Source: Linyphia triangularis (Eukaryota; Arthropoda; Arachnida; Araneae; Linyphiidae). Taken from it: 64,000 bases of DNA. Location: assembly GCA_963978545.1 (NCBI GenBank), contig OZ021724.1:96393792-96457791 (forward strand), in the 5' to 3' direction. The notes under the pieces were generated by a model. It was given only the letters and a program-made list of their open reading frames with translations, was not told the origin of the DNA and made no database searches. Every line of letters starts with the position of its first letter. Positions within the stretch are counted from its first letter, which is position 1. This document shows, piece by piece, positions 49,074-62,400 of this stretch. The position numbers and the translations under genes are program-made.

Positions 49074-51004
49074 AGACTAACAGCATTATAATATGCTTAG
49101 AAATGAAACTTCTTCATGCGTAAGCAAACTTCAGAATCTCATGTAGGAGTTTCTATAAACATTCCGTCCTCCAAAACTGTGATGTTTTCTTTTGTACTCA
49201 GAAATGTGAATGTGTCCACTTGGAAGATTTCAAAGGAACATCTTCTTTTGAACTAGTATCCAAGACTAGTTAAATTGCAGTTAAGCTAGTCCTCCTGCAG
49301 TTGTGTGATATTTTGTCTTATCATGCAAAGCAGCTTGTTTAAAAAACTGTTGCGATTCATATGTGATGTTGTGTGTGCCTCAAAAAGGAGAAATGCTCGG
49401 TCGAATGCCACCAAGACTTTTCCATGGTGTACAGACATGTATAAAGTTTGCGTCATGCATTCAACAATTGAATACTAGATGTAAATTTGTCAAAAATATT
49501 TTTCTAATATTTTTAGAACTCAAACGAGTTAAAATAGGATTTTTGAATTTGGCAATTCAAGTGTGTGGTTATGTCTGGCAGAAAATAGAATGAAATGAGA
49601 ACTTTTAACGAGTTATTTTAACTCGTGTTTTTTACATTAGGTTAAATGAATTTGAGTGATAACATTTTTAAAATAGTCTTGGGTATAACAATGTGTTATG
49701 TAGTAATTTAATGAAATTTAATTTAATTTGCTTGCATTTAAAATGCTTTGACAGTTTTTGCAATTTGTTGTATATTTGATGTATAAATGTTTGCTAGTTT
49801 TAAAAAATGCATTATAGAATCATCTAAACAGAATGGAGGAAAATTGCTTTAGTAGAAAAATCATTCAAGCTTATATTACATGATTTGTATTTATAGTTTG
49901 ATTATTGATTTGTTAAAAGTAACCATCGAACCTATAACATGGCTACGATGATTAAAGAACTGAATCAATTTTTTTAATGTTTAGGATTTTTAATTTAAGA
50001 TTGTTTTAATGCATGCTGTTATGTTTTGTGTATTGTCCTAGGTTAATCGCATAATGTATAGTTCATTATCATTTTCTTAAATTTTCACTTTATCAAATTC
50101 AAAGACTAAAAATTCGCTTTGAATAAATGGAATTTGAAGAATCAAATGGAAAATTTTACAGATTAGAGTGTTAAACTTTTTTTTTTTTAATCTTGTAGTC
50201 CACTGCATGCTTTATATCAGCATCCAAGTGCCTTATGATGCATGAAACAGGATTTCCTATTTTAAAATATGTTGATTGTTTTTAAAATGTTCTAAATTTA
50301 GACGATTGATTTTAAGTGATGCTATGTGCCATTGGATGTTAAGTTCATGCTTAAATAACATGCTGCTTTTGCTTATGGGTGTTTAAATTGATCTTGTTGA
50401 AATACAGTCAATAAATATATATACTTTTTCACCTAGTCAATGACAAGTTTCCTGATTTTGAAAGTGTACATTTCAGCACCTTTTGCATCATCTATTCATG
50501 CAAGTATATAACTTGGCTACATTTTGAGACAGGAATACCTTCCTTTGAAGTAGACAGTATTTGGCAACAAAAATTTACGTTTCAGTAGACAATGCCTTGC
50601 CAAACATCTGTTTAAAAATATCACAATCTGGAGCCAAGATGTTAACCTCACATGGAGTTCTATGAAACTTTCAGTTGAGACTTAATGCACATGCCTAATC
50701 TCAAAAATCTTCATATAAAGCTCATGTCTTGTATTTGTGGCCGTGCAAATGGACTTTTTGGCTATGAGCGAAGGAAAAAAAGTTTAAATATTTGGTATAG
50801 AAACTCATCTTGATAAGACTATTCATTCCATCTGCAGCATTTATACTTGTTTGGGAATGTTGACTTCCAGTAGAAGGACAGCCTTTATATGAACTTTGCT
50901 ACATACAGTGTAGCAGCTAGAAAGGAACAATTACAGTTTACAAAGTTTAGTTGTTTTTCTTTCAAAAACCACTTAATACGAGATATTTATTGGTATGAAT
51001 GTAG

Positions 51005-51816
51005 TTTTAAGTGACATTTTATTGTGGATTCACTGACCAGCTGTATATCGCCATTTTATAAAGGCAAAGTAGTACAAATTTAGTACATTAGCGATCGTAA
51101 ATTAGTCTTTGAATTATGAACCATGATTTTTTTTTTGCTCTCGCAAAAGATCTCATTTTAATTGTACTAAAATTTACATTTTTTCTTCGCATATATTTAA
51201 AATAGTTTGTTTCATCCATAGTCGAAAGAATGCTGTAAAGCTAAAATTTAGATTTTGCTTAAAATAGGCATCTATCTTGTACTTTTAGATATTCCTGCAG
51301 AACACCATCTTCATTCTAAATGAACAAAGAACTCTAGGCCACATTTATATGAAATTGAAAACTCAGATGATTCATACCTTTTTCTTTCAGTTAAGCAATT
51401 CTTTCAAGGAAACAAATGTTTGGAAATGTAAACATTGTCGGAAGTGCATACACTTTTTTAAGTGACATTTTATTGTGGATTCACTGACCAGCTGTATATC
51501 GCCATTTTATAAAGGCAAAGTAGTACAAATTTAGTACATTAGCGATCGTAAATTAGTCTTTGAATTATGAACCATGATTTTTTTTTTGCTCTCGCAAAAG
51601 ATCTCATTTTAATTGTACTAAAATTTACATTTTATTAGATTTATTTAGATATTCCTGCAGAACACCATCTTCATTCTAAATGAACAAAGAACTCTAGGCC
51701 ACATTTATATGAAATTGAAAACTCAGATGATTCATACCTTTTTCTTTCAGTTAAGCAATTCTTTCAAGGAAACAAATGTTTGGAAATGTAAACATTGTCG
51801 GAAGTGCATACACTTT
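51005..51816. repeat. Tandem duplication, 451-bp unit, near-identical
   Basis: Copy A (51005-51455) is repeated as copy B (51456-51816). The two are nearly base-identical over GTGACATTTTATTGTGGATT and onward, except that B lacks about 90 bp after AAAATTTACATTTT. The high identity implies a recent event, or an assembly or allelic artefact. Confidence 0.95.
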
Positions 51817-52199
51817 GTAATATTGTTTAAGCCTGCTATATATAATAACACTCTAAAACAAACTATCCATACTAAGCTATAAATATCTAAATATTTACTA
51901 CTAATAAATTTATTGAAAACTAGATTTGAAAAGATTTTTTCTGAGACCATAAGAAAAAGCTAAATAGTTTGTTAAAATTTGGTTGTGGGCTTATTTAAAT
52001 TCAAACATTATATAAATTCAAATAACATTGATCGCAAACTCACTGTTTTATAGTAAATTCAATAAGAAAACAAGTCAGTAAAAATTATTTTATGAAAATG
52101 TCAATACGAACTAGAAATAATCCAAAATACAAGATGAAATATCACAGCAGTTGCTCAATGCATATGAAGTGAACATCTTTCGTACATAGGAGACGCAGT

Positions 52200-52545
52200 A
52201 TGAAAGAACATGTTGCAAACAATGTCGCAGAAGTCCAACACAATTCCTGCATTCCCAATTCAATAAAACAATAAGCAGTTTCCAATTTTGCAGTTTATGA
52301 ATCCTTCACAATTTTTAAAACAATTCCTCATTCACATAGTCCAAAACAATTCACCATTCACATAGTTCATTAATGTGCAATGCAGAATAAAAAAACACAT
52401 TGCAAACAATGTTACAGAAGTCCAAAACAATTCCCAATTCAATAAAACATTAAGCAGTTTCCAATTTTTCATTTACAGTTTATGAATCGTTCACAACAAA
52501 TTTTAAAATAGTTCCTCATTCACATAGTCCAAAAGAATTCAATAC
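52200..52545. repeat. Diverged tandem duplication, unit about 185 bp
   Basis: CATTGCAAACAATGTTACAG, CCCAATTCAATAAAACA and CTCATTCACATAGTCC recur in the same order in 52202-52350 and 52388-52545 with scattered differences. Confidence 0.8.
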
Positions 52546-53231
52546 CAGGGAAACTGCTTAAAGATTATCAGTACACTAACTTTAAAACCTAATTATACAA
52601 TACATATTCGATTAGTCAGTCAAAATTTTAAAAAGAATGCTATTCATATAATAATCACAGCATCAAATAGTGCAGGTATGAAAATAGTAATAACAAGGTA
52701 AACAGTTATCGTAACAAGCCTTGTTTTTAAACTTTTTAAAATGTATTGGCACTAATAAAAATCTTTTAACATTAAAAAACAATGTATCAAATGATTCATT
52801 ATCATACTCTAAAACAAAAGATCAATATTCAAGGAATGACGATTTTTAGTATTGAAATGCATGGCGTTTATGGCATGGTATAGTTGTTCGAGTCTTCAAA
52901 AATACTGAAAAGAACAAGTCCACATTGGTCTAAATATTCTTATAAAATGACTCCAATAAAGATAAAATTTAAGTTGGTAAAAAGTTGCTAATTACAAAAT
53001 ATAAGGTTCAGGTCAACATACTTGAGTTATCGAAAATATCGATGCGTGTTCAAGTCACATTTTTCGTCATATGATAACATAAAATGAACCACAGTTGTAC
53101 ACAGAACTAAGAAAGTCCATTTGGTGAATAGTTGTCGATTACAAAATATAAGGCACAAATCGCAAGGCTCAGTATTGAAGTTCGAGTCACTGATAATATT
53201 TTAGTTCAAATTTAGTTTTACCATCAAGTAA

Positions 53232-53477
53232 TCAATAGCAACAGCGAGACCATGTGTTCTTTTCTGGGCTATTTCCCAACACAATGCTATCTGTGGCACC
53301 ATTCAACTTTTTGGACTCGTCTCCAAGTGGGTAGAAGTGGTTGAAGATGAACTCGAACATTTCATTCACATTGTGCCCAGTTTTTGCAGAGGTTTCAAAG
53401 TATGGAATGAACCCGCTGGTAAAAGCGACGTTGGGATTGGACTTGATCGCCAGTTCAATGCCCTCTTCCTCCGAAAC
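53232..53477 (-). CDS. Rab-like gene, last exon
   Basis: Acceptor CATATTTCAG on the - strand, phase 0, 82 codons with TGA stop. It encodes VSEEEGIELA, IPYFETSAKTGHNVNEMFEF (G5 motif and alpha-5 start) and a hypervariable tail ending NTWSRCCY. Confidence 0.9.
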   Translation of the reverse strand, partial: VSEEEGIELAIKSNPNVAFTSGFIPYFETSAKTGHNVNEMFEFIFNHFYPLGDESKKLNGATDSIVLGNSPEKNTWSRCCY

Positions 53478-56400
53478 CTGAAATATGCAAGATAAATTGA
53501 AAATTGCTAAAATCTATTGAAAGTTGTCAGTCATTCTCTACCCAATACAAATATAATACTGAATTTGCCAGTTAGTACTTGCCATGTTTCAATATAAAAT
53601 TACCAGTTCGCTTGAATTTCAGTCTTCACTTTGATGCTACCTTAAAAGGAATTGTTAGTCTTTCACTGTAACATAAACCCTTAATAATTAAAAATTTTAA
53701 TTCGGAAATAAAATTTTGATTTGGAATTTGTTTCATGTGCAATTTCAATATAAAAACTCCACTTTATTATGCCTTTAAATTTCATTACTCAAGCTTTCAT
53801 TATTTCAGTTATTAAAAGTGATATTGCTTATTTTGTATCATAACACTTAAAAGTTATCCACACAAAAATGAAGTTAAAAACAATCTATATTACTCCGATA
53901 GTTCTGCAAAAATAGCAGAAAACAATGAATGCATTTTTAAATGCTCATGACCACCAATTTTTAACTGCAATTTCTGAATAGCTCAAAAGAAGTTTCTATT
54001 CAATAAGCGAATGCAGCTAATTGAATTATAATAATAGGTTACCCTTAGTTACCAGCAGATGCTAACTAGTTGAGGGCTGCAAAATGGCAACCAGGAGGTT
54101 GCGAGTTTGGGCCTGGGACCAACTAAAGACTGCCATGTTCGCAAATGGTGACCACGTTAAATCAGTCGTGGTCGTAAAGTCCTCCAAGTTCACATACAAA
54201 TCAATACCTCTGGGAGTGGCAAAGCCAAGTCTTCTGCTTGGTAATGCCTTTAAATTAGGAAGTTTCACATACAATTTGTAGTGCTGCCATCTACTGGGTA
54301 GTTACTAAACGGGGTAGAAATGAACTCTTCGATAGTTATAAGAAGACTTGCGCAATCCCTCTCACGAGTGTGTGCTTACAACCTGTGCAGTAGGGTGGTT
54401 AAAAAAATAATTTATTATTGAAACGCATGAGGTGAAAAAAGTTGTCACATATCTTGATAAGAAAAACTGTAAAAAAATTTTTTTTAAAAATATCTTCCGC
54501 TTGCGCATTCACCTCAAAGTTTGAATAAAATACAAAAAATAACTTTTTCATAATTTTTTTTTTGAATTTCTAAACGTTATATATTTGAAAAGCAATTGTT
54601 TGCAATGTGTAGTGAAAGGGAAGTATAACAAAGGAAAGCACTATTCTATGCATTTTCAAAACATATATTGATAATTAAAAATACTCAAAAGTAAAATTTT
54701 TTGTAAAAAACTGATTTTTCTGTAAAATGGATACTGACGTTATTTTCTTAAATTAAAAAAAAAAAAAAAACCCATGCTTTTATGATTTGGTTCACTTTTT
54801 TATCGAGCTTTCTATCCCAGTGATGCACTTTGAAGGAAATTTTTGTAGAAAAGTCTGGCATTATGGATCTTTTTTTAAAAAAAGGTGTCCTAACGTCTTT
54901 GGTGTCTTCTCTCTTTATACAAGTGTTCCACAGCTTGTGAGAGACAAGGAAATGAGTTGGAAGTCTGATTTCAGTGGTCCCTAGTAGCACACAAGTGCAG
55001 GCCAATTTCAGCTAACATAGGCCAATCCCGATGTGGAACGTTGTGAATAGGTCGTTGGAAACAATATTAGCCAATCTCGCCCAATTCTGGATAAAATATA
55101 CAAAACGTTTTGAAATGTCGATGCTCAGTTTTAAAATTGGGATATTGTACTTATGAGAAACAAAACTATGTGGCAGTTTTGGCATGTTTATTTTTGAAAA
55201 ATTGTGTATTCTGGAACTATGCTCCGACCAGAATTAGCCAATCTTCCATACTGCCCCGTTTCCTGCAATACATCTGTGCTACCTCGGATACGCCAGTCTT
55301 TACTAGCAAATATTTGTTTGTTACTTCCCAGTCCTATAACAAGCATTCCACTCAATTATGTCCACGTAATCAGTGGCAATAAAGTTAAGCTTGGTTGACT
55401 TGGAATGCCCGATTGTCTTCCTCAAGGAAAGTTCTCGAAATTTCATAACCTGACGACCCAGTTCTTTTACATCTCTCATTTCATACAAAATCATTGCCGA
55501 AATAAAAAAAAATTCGGGTGAGGGAAGGAAGCATTTCATTCAGTACTCGAGTTTAAAACTTCCAGTAAGTATTTAGGGAGGTAGAAAAACAATTGAATTG
55601 CCTCATATATGATCTTAGGTCCTTCAGAAAATTAATTTTTTTTTAATGCAAAAAAATTAAGATATAACTGATCTGTGCTCAGTACTTCATCTCAACATTA
55701 GGAATTAAACATTCAACACGTAAAAAATCAGTCGGGAAATTTTTCACATTTCTCTAATTTTTTTATCTATGTTCCCACTGAAAGATGTTGGTCCTGTTAT
55801 AGTACTTACTATCTGCGTGTTAAAATAGGCGTCTGAATGGTAATTCAATAAAGTATAGAAGGCATATATACCACTGTAGTGGTCTTCCAATGTGCAAATT
55901 GATCTGTCAGATTATTTCCAGCCAGTATAATGGCAGTCCCAATCACAGCCATGTGCACAATGATCCAATGAATAAGCAAGTAAGTTTATGAGCTTCATAG
56001 GAAGAGAAGGCGCCACGAGAAAGGCCACCCAGATTGAAACTTTCCAAAACATAGTTTTTATCAATGTTTCAAAGGTTGTGTGTGAACCATTATTGAATAA
56101 TTACTAATTTGATTTTTTTCCAAGTTCTATCTACTTCATTCCACACAATACAAACTAATGTACCTCGATAATTTAATGATTGGTGTATTCTACAAATAGA
56201 TGGGAAAAGGATATTCTTTGTATTTATTCAATACTTTGAAGTTAATGCTTGAAGTAAATAAAACAATTTTAACAAAAATATGTAAGAAATAAAGTTAGTT
56301 TCCATTTCATAGAAAAATATTTTTTTTTTTAATATTTCTATTTATTAATATATGTTTTAAAAATGTATAGAATAGTGTTTTCCTGTGTTATACCACCCTT

Positions 56401-59400
56401 TCACTACTCAATGCAAACTATTGCCTTTCAAATATTTAACGTTTAGGAATTTAAAAAAATTTAAGAAAAATAGTTATTTTTTGTATTTTCTCCAAACTTT
56501 GAAGCATATGCACAATCAGAAGATATTTTTTAAAATTTATTTTTACAGTTTTTCTTATCAAGAACCGTAATTATTTTTTTTACCTCATGCGTTAAAAATT
56601 TTTTTTTTCCCCCGAACCACCCTACTGAGCAGCACTGCCTACTACCGACCTGTACTGGATATGGGTTGGAACAATAATGTTTGAAAGAAGTAGAGGTGCC
56701 TTAATCTCCATAGTCTTTGATAAGAAGAAAGAGAAGATGCTAACAGTGCTAATTACCCCATTATTTTTTCTTTCAGAATATGATTTTTTAAGTTTCCTTT
56801 GTTTTATCTGATAATACATTAATGTTTTGTTAGTTTGTATGCGATTATTTTAGAAAGAAATCAAATCTACAGTTCACTTTTCTTTAGTTTTTAAGATACT
56901 TGAAGTTTACAGAATTTATACAGGAAACGTTAATAAAATTATATTGGTATCGTTGGTCTGGTACTTAATGGGTTAAATTTTGAAAACAAAAATTCTTCCC
57001 TTAAGTTAAAATTTAATTTGTAGCTTTCTTTAGTGTAATATAGAATTCATAAAATTTTTCTTGCAAGTTACAATTAGATAATTTAAACTTACCCTTCGAA
57101 TGCTAGTGCTAATAAGGTCACTTTTAGTTGCTACAATAACTTTCAGCTTCGCAGAGCCCACATTGTTCAATATCGGAATGTAACGCTCACTAAAAGAAAC
57201 ATTGAATCAGCAATGAAGAAAAATATGACAATGCACAACACACTTAATACTGCCAATCATTTAGGAGATATCGTTAATATCTCCCTGACCCAAAGACCTT
57301 TTATTACTATAATAAGTCTTATATTGATTAATATTATTTTGGCAACAATATATCTTCCACGTTATAGCTTTAAGTTGTTAATTTTCTCAAAGGTATAACA
57401 GTAATAAAATTTTCTTAATGGTTTGATTTTGTAAGCTATCACTTTTTTTTTTTTTTTTTTTTTTTAAATATATGGTATAACTAAATGAAAAAATATATTA
57501 GTACTAGTTGAGATTCCAGATTTTGTCAGTGATCTTTTATTACTGTTGCTAAACTTGATGATAAACTTTTAAGTTTAAAAGCAACACTTTGAAAGATTGT
57601 TTCTAAAAAAAACTAAGGGACTAATTTTAATTACACTAAAATACTAGTCAATGAATTTAAATTTGAAATAAATTGTTTTATTGAAAATAGTAGTTGTCAA
57701 ATTTTTATTAATTTAAAAAAACTCGGGATATGGAACATCGCAACAACTTTCAATTACACTATAATACTGACGTGGATTTGTGTCATTTAACAAAAATCGC
57801 CAGTTTGGCGATATTTTTTACGATAATTCTTGTATGGGTCTTTAAAAAAAAAATCACTGCAAAAATGACGATTTTGGAGATATACTTTTCGATAATTGTC
57901 ATATTATCCTTTTTGGAGGTCGGGATGTTTAGAACACCTTAAGAGGCATTACTATAGCGATTTTGAACAAAATCGTTCGAGCCGTTTTTTTTTTAACATC
58001 GTAGGTCAATTTGTTTGGGAGTTATGCTGACCACGTCGGCTTGGCTTCAGCCGGCGCATGAAAATCAGACTTGAAGACGTCCGTGGCTCCGTGATTTACA
58101 AGTCCAGTCGGCGCTCAAAATACGAGTGGTCTCCATTCCCTCGTGATTAACCTCGCCTCTGAAGGTGAAATCCGAAGATTTTAAATTATAAATTCTAATT
58201 ACGTTCGTACTGCATTTTTTAAAAATTAAGCCCCACAAAGGTAAAATCCAGTTAACTTTTATAAAAGGTGAAGCAGTGTAGACAGTTTTTTTATTTAAAA
58301 AAAGCAAATCATGGTTGAGGTAAACAAACCAAAGTTTATAGTCAAAGACGAGAGAGGGGAGGAGAGGGTGACGTTTGGTTAGCGCAAAGAGTTTCTTATT
58401 CCAGAAGGCGTGGTCTTACCGAAGTATGGGGCTTTTATAGATTTTCTAGTGACGCTCGACGATTCAAGGAGCTTCTCGCTAACTCTGGAACTTATAAGAG
58501 AATTCTGAATCCAAAATCGAAGGTTCTAATGGGAATACATTACATGTATTTTATAGCGGAAACATTTTTTGTTTTTTGTAGGAATTCCAAAACACTTGCA
58601 TTGAGGAAGTATCAAAGATTTCTTAACTTCTAAGGCTGGCCAAAAGGGGGACGGCGAAGCGGTAAGTAAGGAGACCTCTCAAGGCGCAGGTTCCTCAGGG
58701 TTAATCAATTTTCTGTAATATTTTTTTTATTCATATTTTTGCATGAATATTAAATCAAATAAAACTTTTGTTGTAGTTAAAAAAATTTGTCATTTTCTGC
58801 CTGACAAAACTATAAACTAAGTAGTAAGAGAATTTAGGAGTTTGCTCTTAACACAAGAACAGGGGTCTGACCGACTGCGAGTCATTTTTTACTTTCAAAT
58901 ACCCATATGTAATACATAGGGTAATGAAAGTATAGCATTCGATAATTTTTTTTGCATATCTCTACGTTTTGGAACATCCTGATCTCAAAAAAGTGATCTA
59001 GAAAAAATGTCTGTATACGTGATTCCAACGATGTTCAAATTTGGTGAGCAGGTTGGTGATGGCCAAAAAAAAAAAAAGACATAAGAATTATCGCCAAACT
59101 GGCAATTTTTTCTAAGCAAATGATGAAAATATAAATCAAACGATAAATGACACAAATCCACATCAGTAATATAGTGTAATTGAAAGTTGTGCGATGTTCC
59201 ACACCCCTAGTTGTAGAATGCTTTCCCCCACTAAAATATTTCAACTTTGACTTTTATATTAATTTTTCCGATATTTTGTTTCTTAAATTTTAAATTGATG
59301 TCCATTAATTTCTTTGGCGCAGTATGAACCACGTGTTGCCCTTGCTCCAAAATTATCGAACCACCCAACCACAGCACTCGTCGAAGCGTTGATTGGAGAA

Positions 59401-62400
59401 GAGATTGAACCAGTGGTGCGAGTTCAATACAACTCATATACGGCAGTCAGCGTGTTAAGAGAATTAGTAATAAAGGTCACTCAAAAAATTAAAATTAAAA
59501 AATTAGAAAAAAATATAAAGCTTTGATGAGTGTTTTATAGTACTTTAAAATACAAAAATTAAGTTTGACCATTGTCTGATCTTAAACATTTTAAGTTTTA
59601 CTATTCACATGATTATATTTTTAGATGCTTTGACCTTTCTTTAGATCAATACTTTACTAATTATTAGTTTTAAGGTATTTAATCCCATTAAAATACCAAC
59701 TTCAGGTATTAAATTTCAGATATAGAGCACCCATACCATTTTTGGAGGGTTTTCTACACTCATTTTTATTGTAACAGGTGCCAAAACTCATTCTTACACA
59801 CCCAGCATTTAGCTCTTTGGCAGTTCCTGACAACTACTCAAAGAAAATATATCAAATATAAAGCTTTGATGTGTGTTTTATAGTACTTTAAAATACAAAA
59901 ATAAGGTCTGATCATTGTCTGAACTTAAAAACTTTCAACACTAGAAAGACGGGAGCTTAGTATATACCTATATTGCCTGAAAGCAGTCAAAATGACTGCA
60001 TTGTGAAAAAATAACTAATGCGCAAAGAAATTTGTTTAACAGTAATTTTTAATATATTTTATATCACTTACAGTCATATAACAAGTTATTAATAAGTATT
60101 AACAATATTTTTTTTTATTTCAGTTCGAAAAAAAAATAATTTATACATTATCTGGACATTTTAGCCGTATCGATTACAGTACGAGATCATACACTCAGTG
60201 ATCCTCCTTCCCATCTGAATTACGTTACAGCGCGTTCAAAGGGAACAAAGCGCGTGGCCAGGCCTGGCATAAAGATTCGAATAATAAGTAAGAATAACAA
60301 TAACTTTAGTTATTGAACAACTGCAACTTATCAAGTATATGTCGAAATCGACAATTTATCATGAACTTGTATGTGATGTTAATCCAATCCAGAGCCGAAC
60401 TGGTCTTTTCCAAGCAGTCAAAATGACTGCTTTTCGGCAATATAGGTATAACACACATATATATACCGGAAGTGAAGGAGAGGGGGGGGGGGCAACAACA
60501 ATGATTAATTAACCCATTTATATGTTGTAGAAAAAGTCACAAAATTATAAGCTGTGTCATTAAATAATTTTTTTAATTGAAATTCAAAAGCAGTCAAAAT
60601 GACTTGCTTAGTTCAATCTAGTGTTAACTTTCACTATTCACATGGTTAGATCTTTAGGTGCTTTGACCTTTCTTTAGTTCAAGTCTTAATTTTCGTTCTA
60701 CTTACTTCAGGTTGTAAAAAGAAAGTCGATCGAACATGTCGAATGTCAAAATGGCAGCAGAAGCATTACGATAGTAAAATGTGGTCATTCCTGCGTATTT
60801 CTCTTCGCCAGCTGTATCCTGTCAAAAAGAATTCTATTAAACGTTTAACTTTATATGTACAGCAAAATAGTTATTGAGCTAAGAATCGAGAAAAGGTAGT
60901 CTTCAACTTGAATCGTATATTTATGAAGATACATAGTTATTTAATAATAATGGTTAATAGTTATCTTGCAAAAGGCACAAAGTTTTATTTTCATTATTTT
61001 AAATTCAGACTATAAAATTGAACAATTTTAACTAAATTTTCTTATGAAAATGAAAGTAAATATTTAGGCCTCAAATATATGCAATGACTAAGTGCCCCCA
61101 CATCGGGCTCTGCTTTATGTTATTACACAGAGTATTTCGTGTTGTCTTTAGAACAGTCTTTGTACGCTTCGATTATGAAAATCACTTAAAATATAAAAAA
61201 TAATTTAAACTTTTAGTAAATCAAGTGGTGAATGCCACAATTATATATATTGTAGAACATATTCAAAACTTTATTAGATATAACATTCAGAACTTTCCTG
61301 TCAAGTGAGCTTCCATGTCCCTTTTATTCACTGACGGAACATGTAAGTAGAGTCTGTTTTCTATCTGTACTGTATTAAACGCTTTGAGACACAATGGGAC
61401 TTTGAAATCCACTTTTATGAAGTTCGTTCTTCGGTTGTTGGATGGCAGCACATGCTTGTTTCTCTTAACCCCTTGACATACAAATAAAATTGCCTGGTGC
61501 CGAAACATAACAGCAGAATATATCATGATGTGACCCTTATCAGAACATAAGGTCAACGTGGATTTATTGCAAACAAATAATTAATTTCCTGTCTTTTATC
61601 GTGATTGTCTTCCGTCTTCAAATAAATCAAGAAAATGCAATATGGAGATGTTCTCATTTATAGTTTTAAGTTTGTACAGTGAATATACACGGATTATTTC
61701 AGAGATCACTGCTATACTGACTACAGCTTTCATTGCGTTTCTTTCTGTTTACTTGTTTGCCGATGCGATTTTTATTATCAGTACTGTTGAAAGGGGGAAA
61801 GCATCTTCGACAGTCTAAACCAAACAGCATCGATGCACAACCGAAACAGATAATTTAATAATATACTGCCCGGTGTTCACCGAAGACAGTTCTTGAAGTC
61901 TGCAATGGCATATGAAATGAATGACGTCTCCGAGACGTCGTTGTATATCAAGGGGTTAATATGCAAACAATCTTTTTCAATCTTTTAAGCATCTATATTG
62001 GCATTACATCTCTTTATATACTTATCTCTAGCAAGCTTCCAAAAAGAAATAAGTGCTGCCATCCAACAATTGAAAAACGAACGTCACAGAAGTGGATTTC
62101 AAAATTACAATGGGACTCTCAAAGCGCTTAAATTAATACAGTATAATGAAAAAACTTACTTGACTTATTAGTTACGTCAGTAAATGAAGGGTTTATCACA
62201 TTCCCATACAACTTATTAAGTAAATATAACTTATATTTACCCATTTACCTAGTTTATATATTAATTTTGGATGAAATAACGAATCATAATTATTTTTATG
62301 TAAATAGATTAATTTTTTTATAGAAACAATAAAATTCAGGAGGCTTATTCATCGCTAATAAGCAATAAAATTACTTGAGTTATCAATTTAAATTATCTTT

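Larger units (their letters stand above)
49074..53231. other. Region between converging genes: presumed 3' UTRs
   Basis: Two stop codons face each other across 4.2 kb. AATAAA at 50410 is a candidate poly(A) signal for the + gene; TTTATT at 51909-51914 (AATAAA on the - strand) is a candidate for the Rab gene. The stretch contains a 0.45-kb tandem duplication (51005-51816) and a second looser tandem repeat (52200-52545). No ORF of interest. Confidence 0.55.
53478..57092. other. Rab-like gene intron with SINE and TIR element
   Basis: It contains a SINE-like repeat (54050-54300) and a 2.2-kb element (54391-56624). The remainder is AT-rich. Confidence 0.65.
57190..60705. other. Rab-like gene intron with TIR and piggyBac-like elements
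   Basis: Contains the TIR element 57722-59210, a duplicated segment (59515-59660 and 59855-59937 with 60628-60690), and a piggyBac-like insertion at 59939-60623. Confidence 0.7.

Noticed and set aside
59930..60633. hAT interpretation with AACTTTCA 8-bp duplication
   Set aside because: The 8-bp match exists, but it requires a one-base offset between the ends. The TTAA-type reading fits the uninterrupted paralogue better, so I preferred piggyBac-like.
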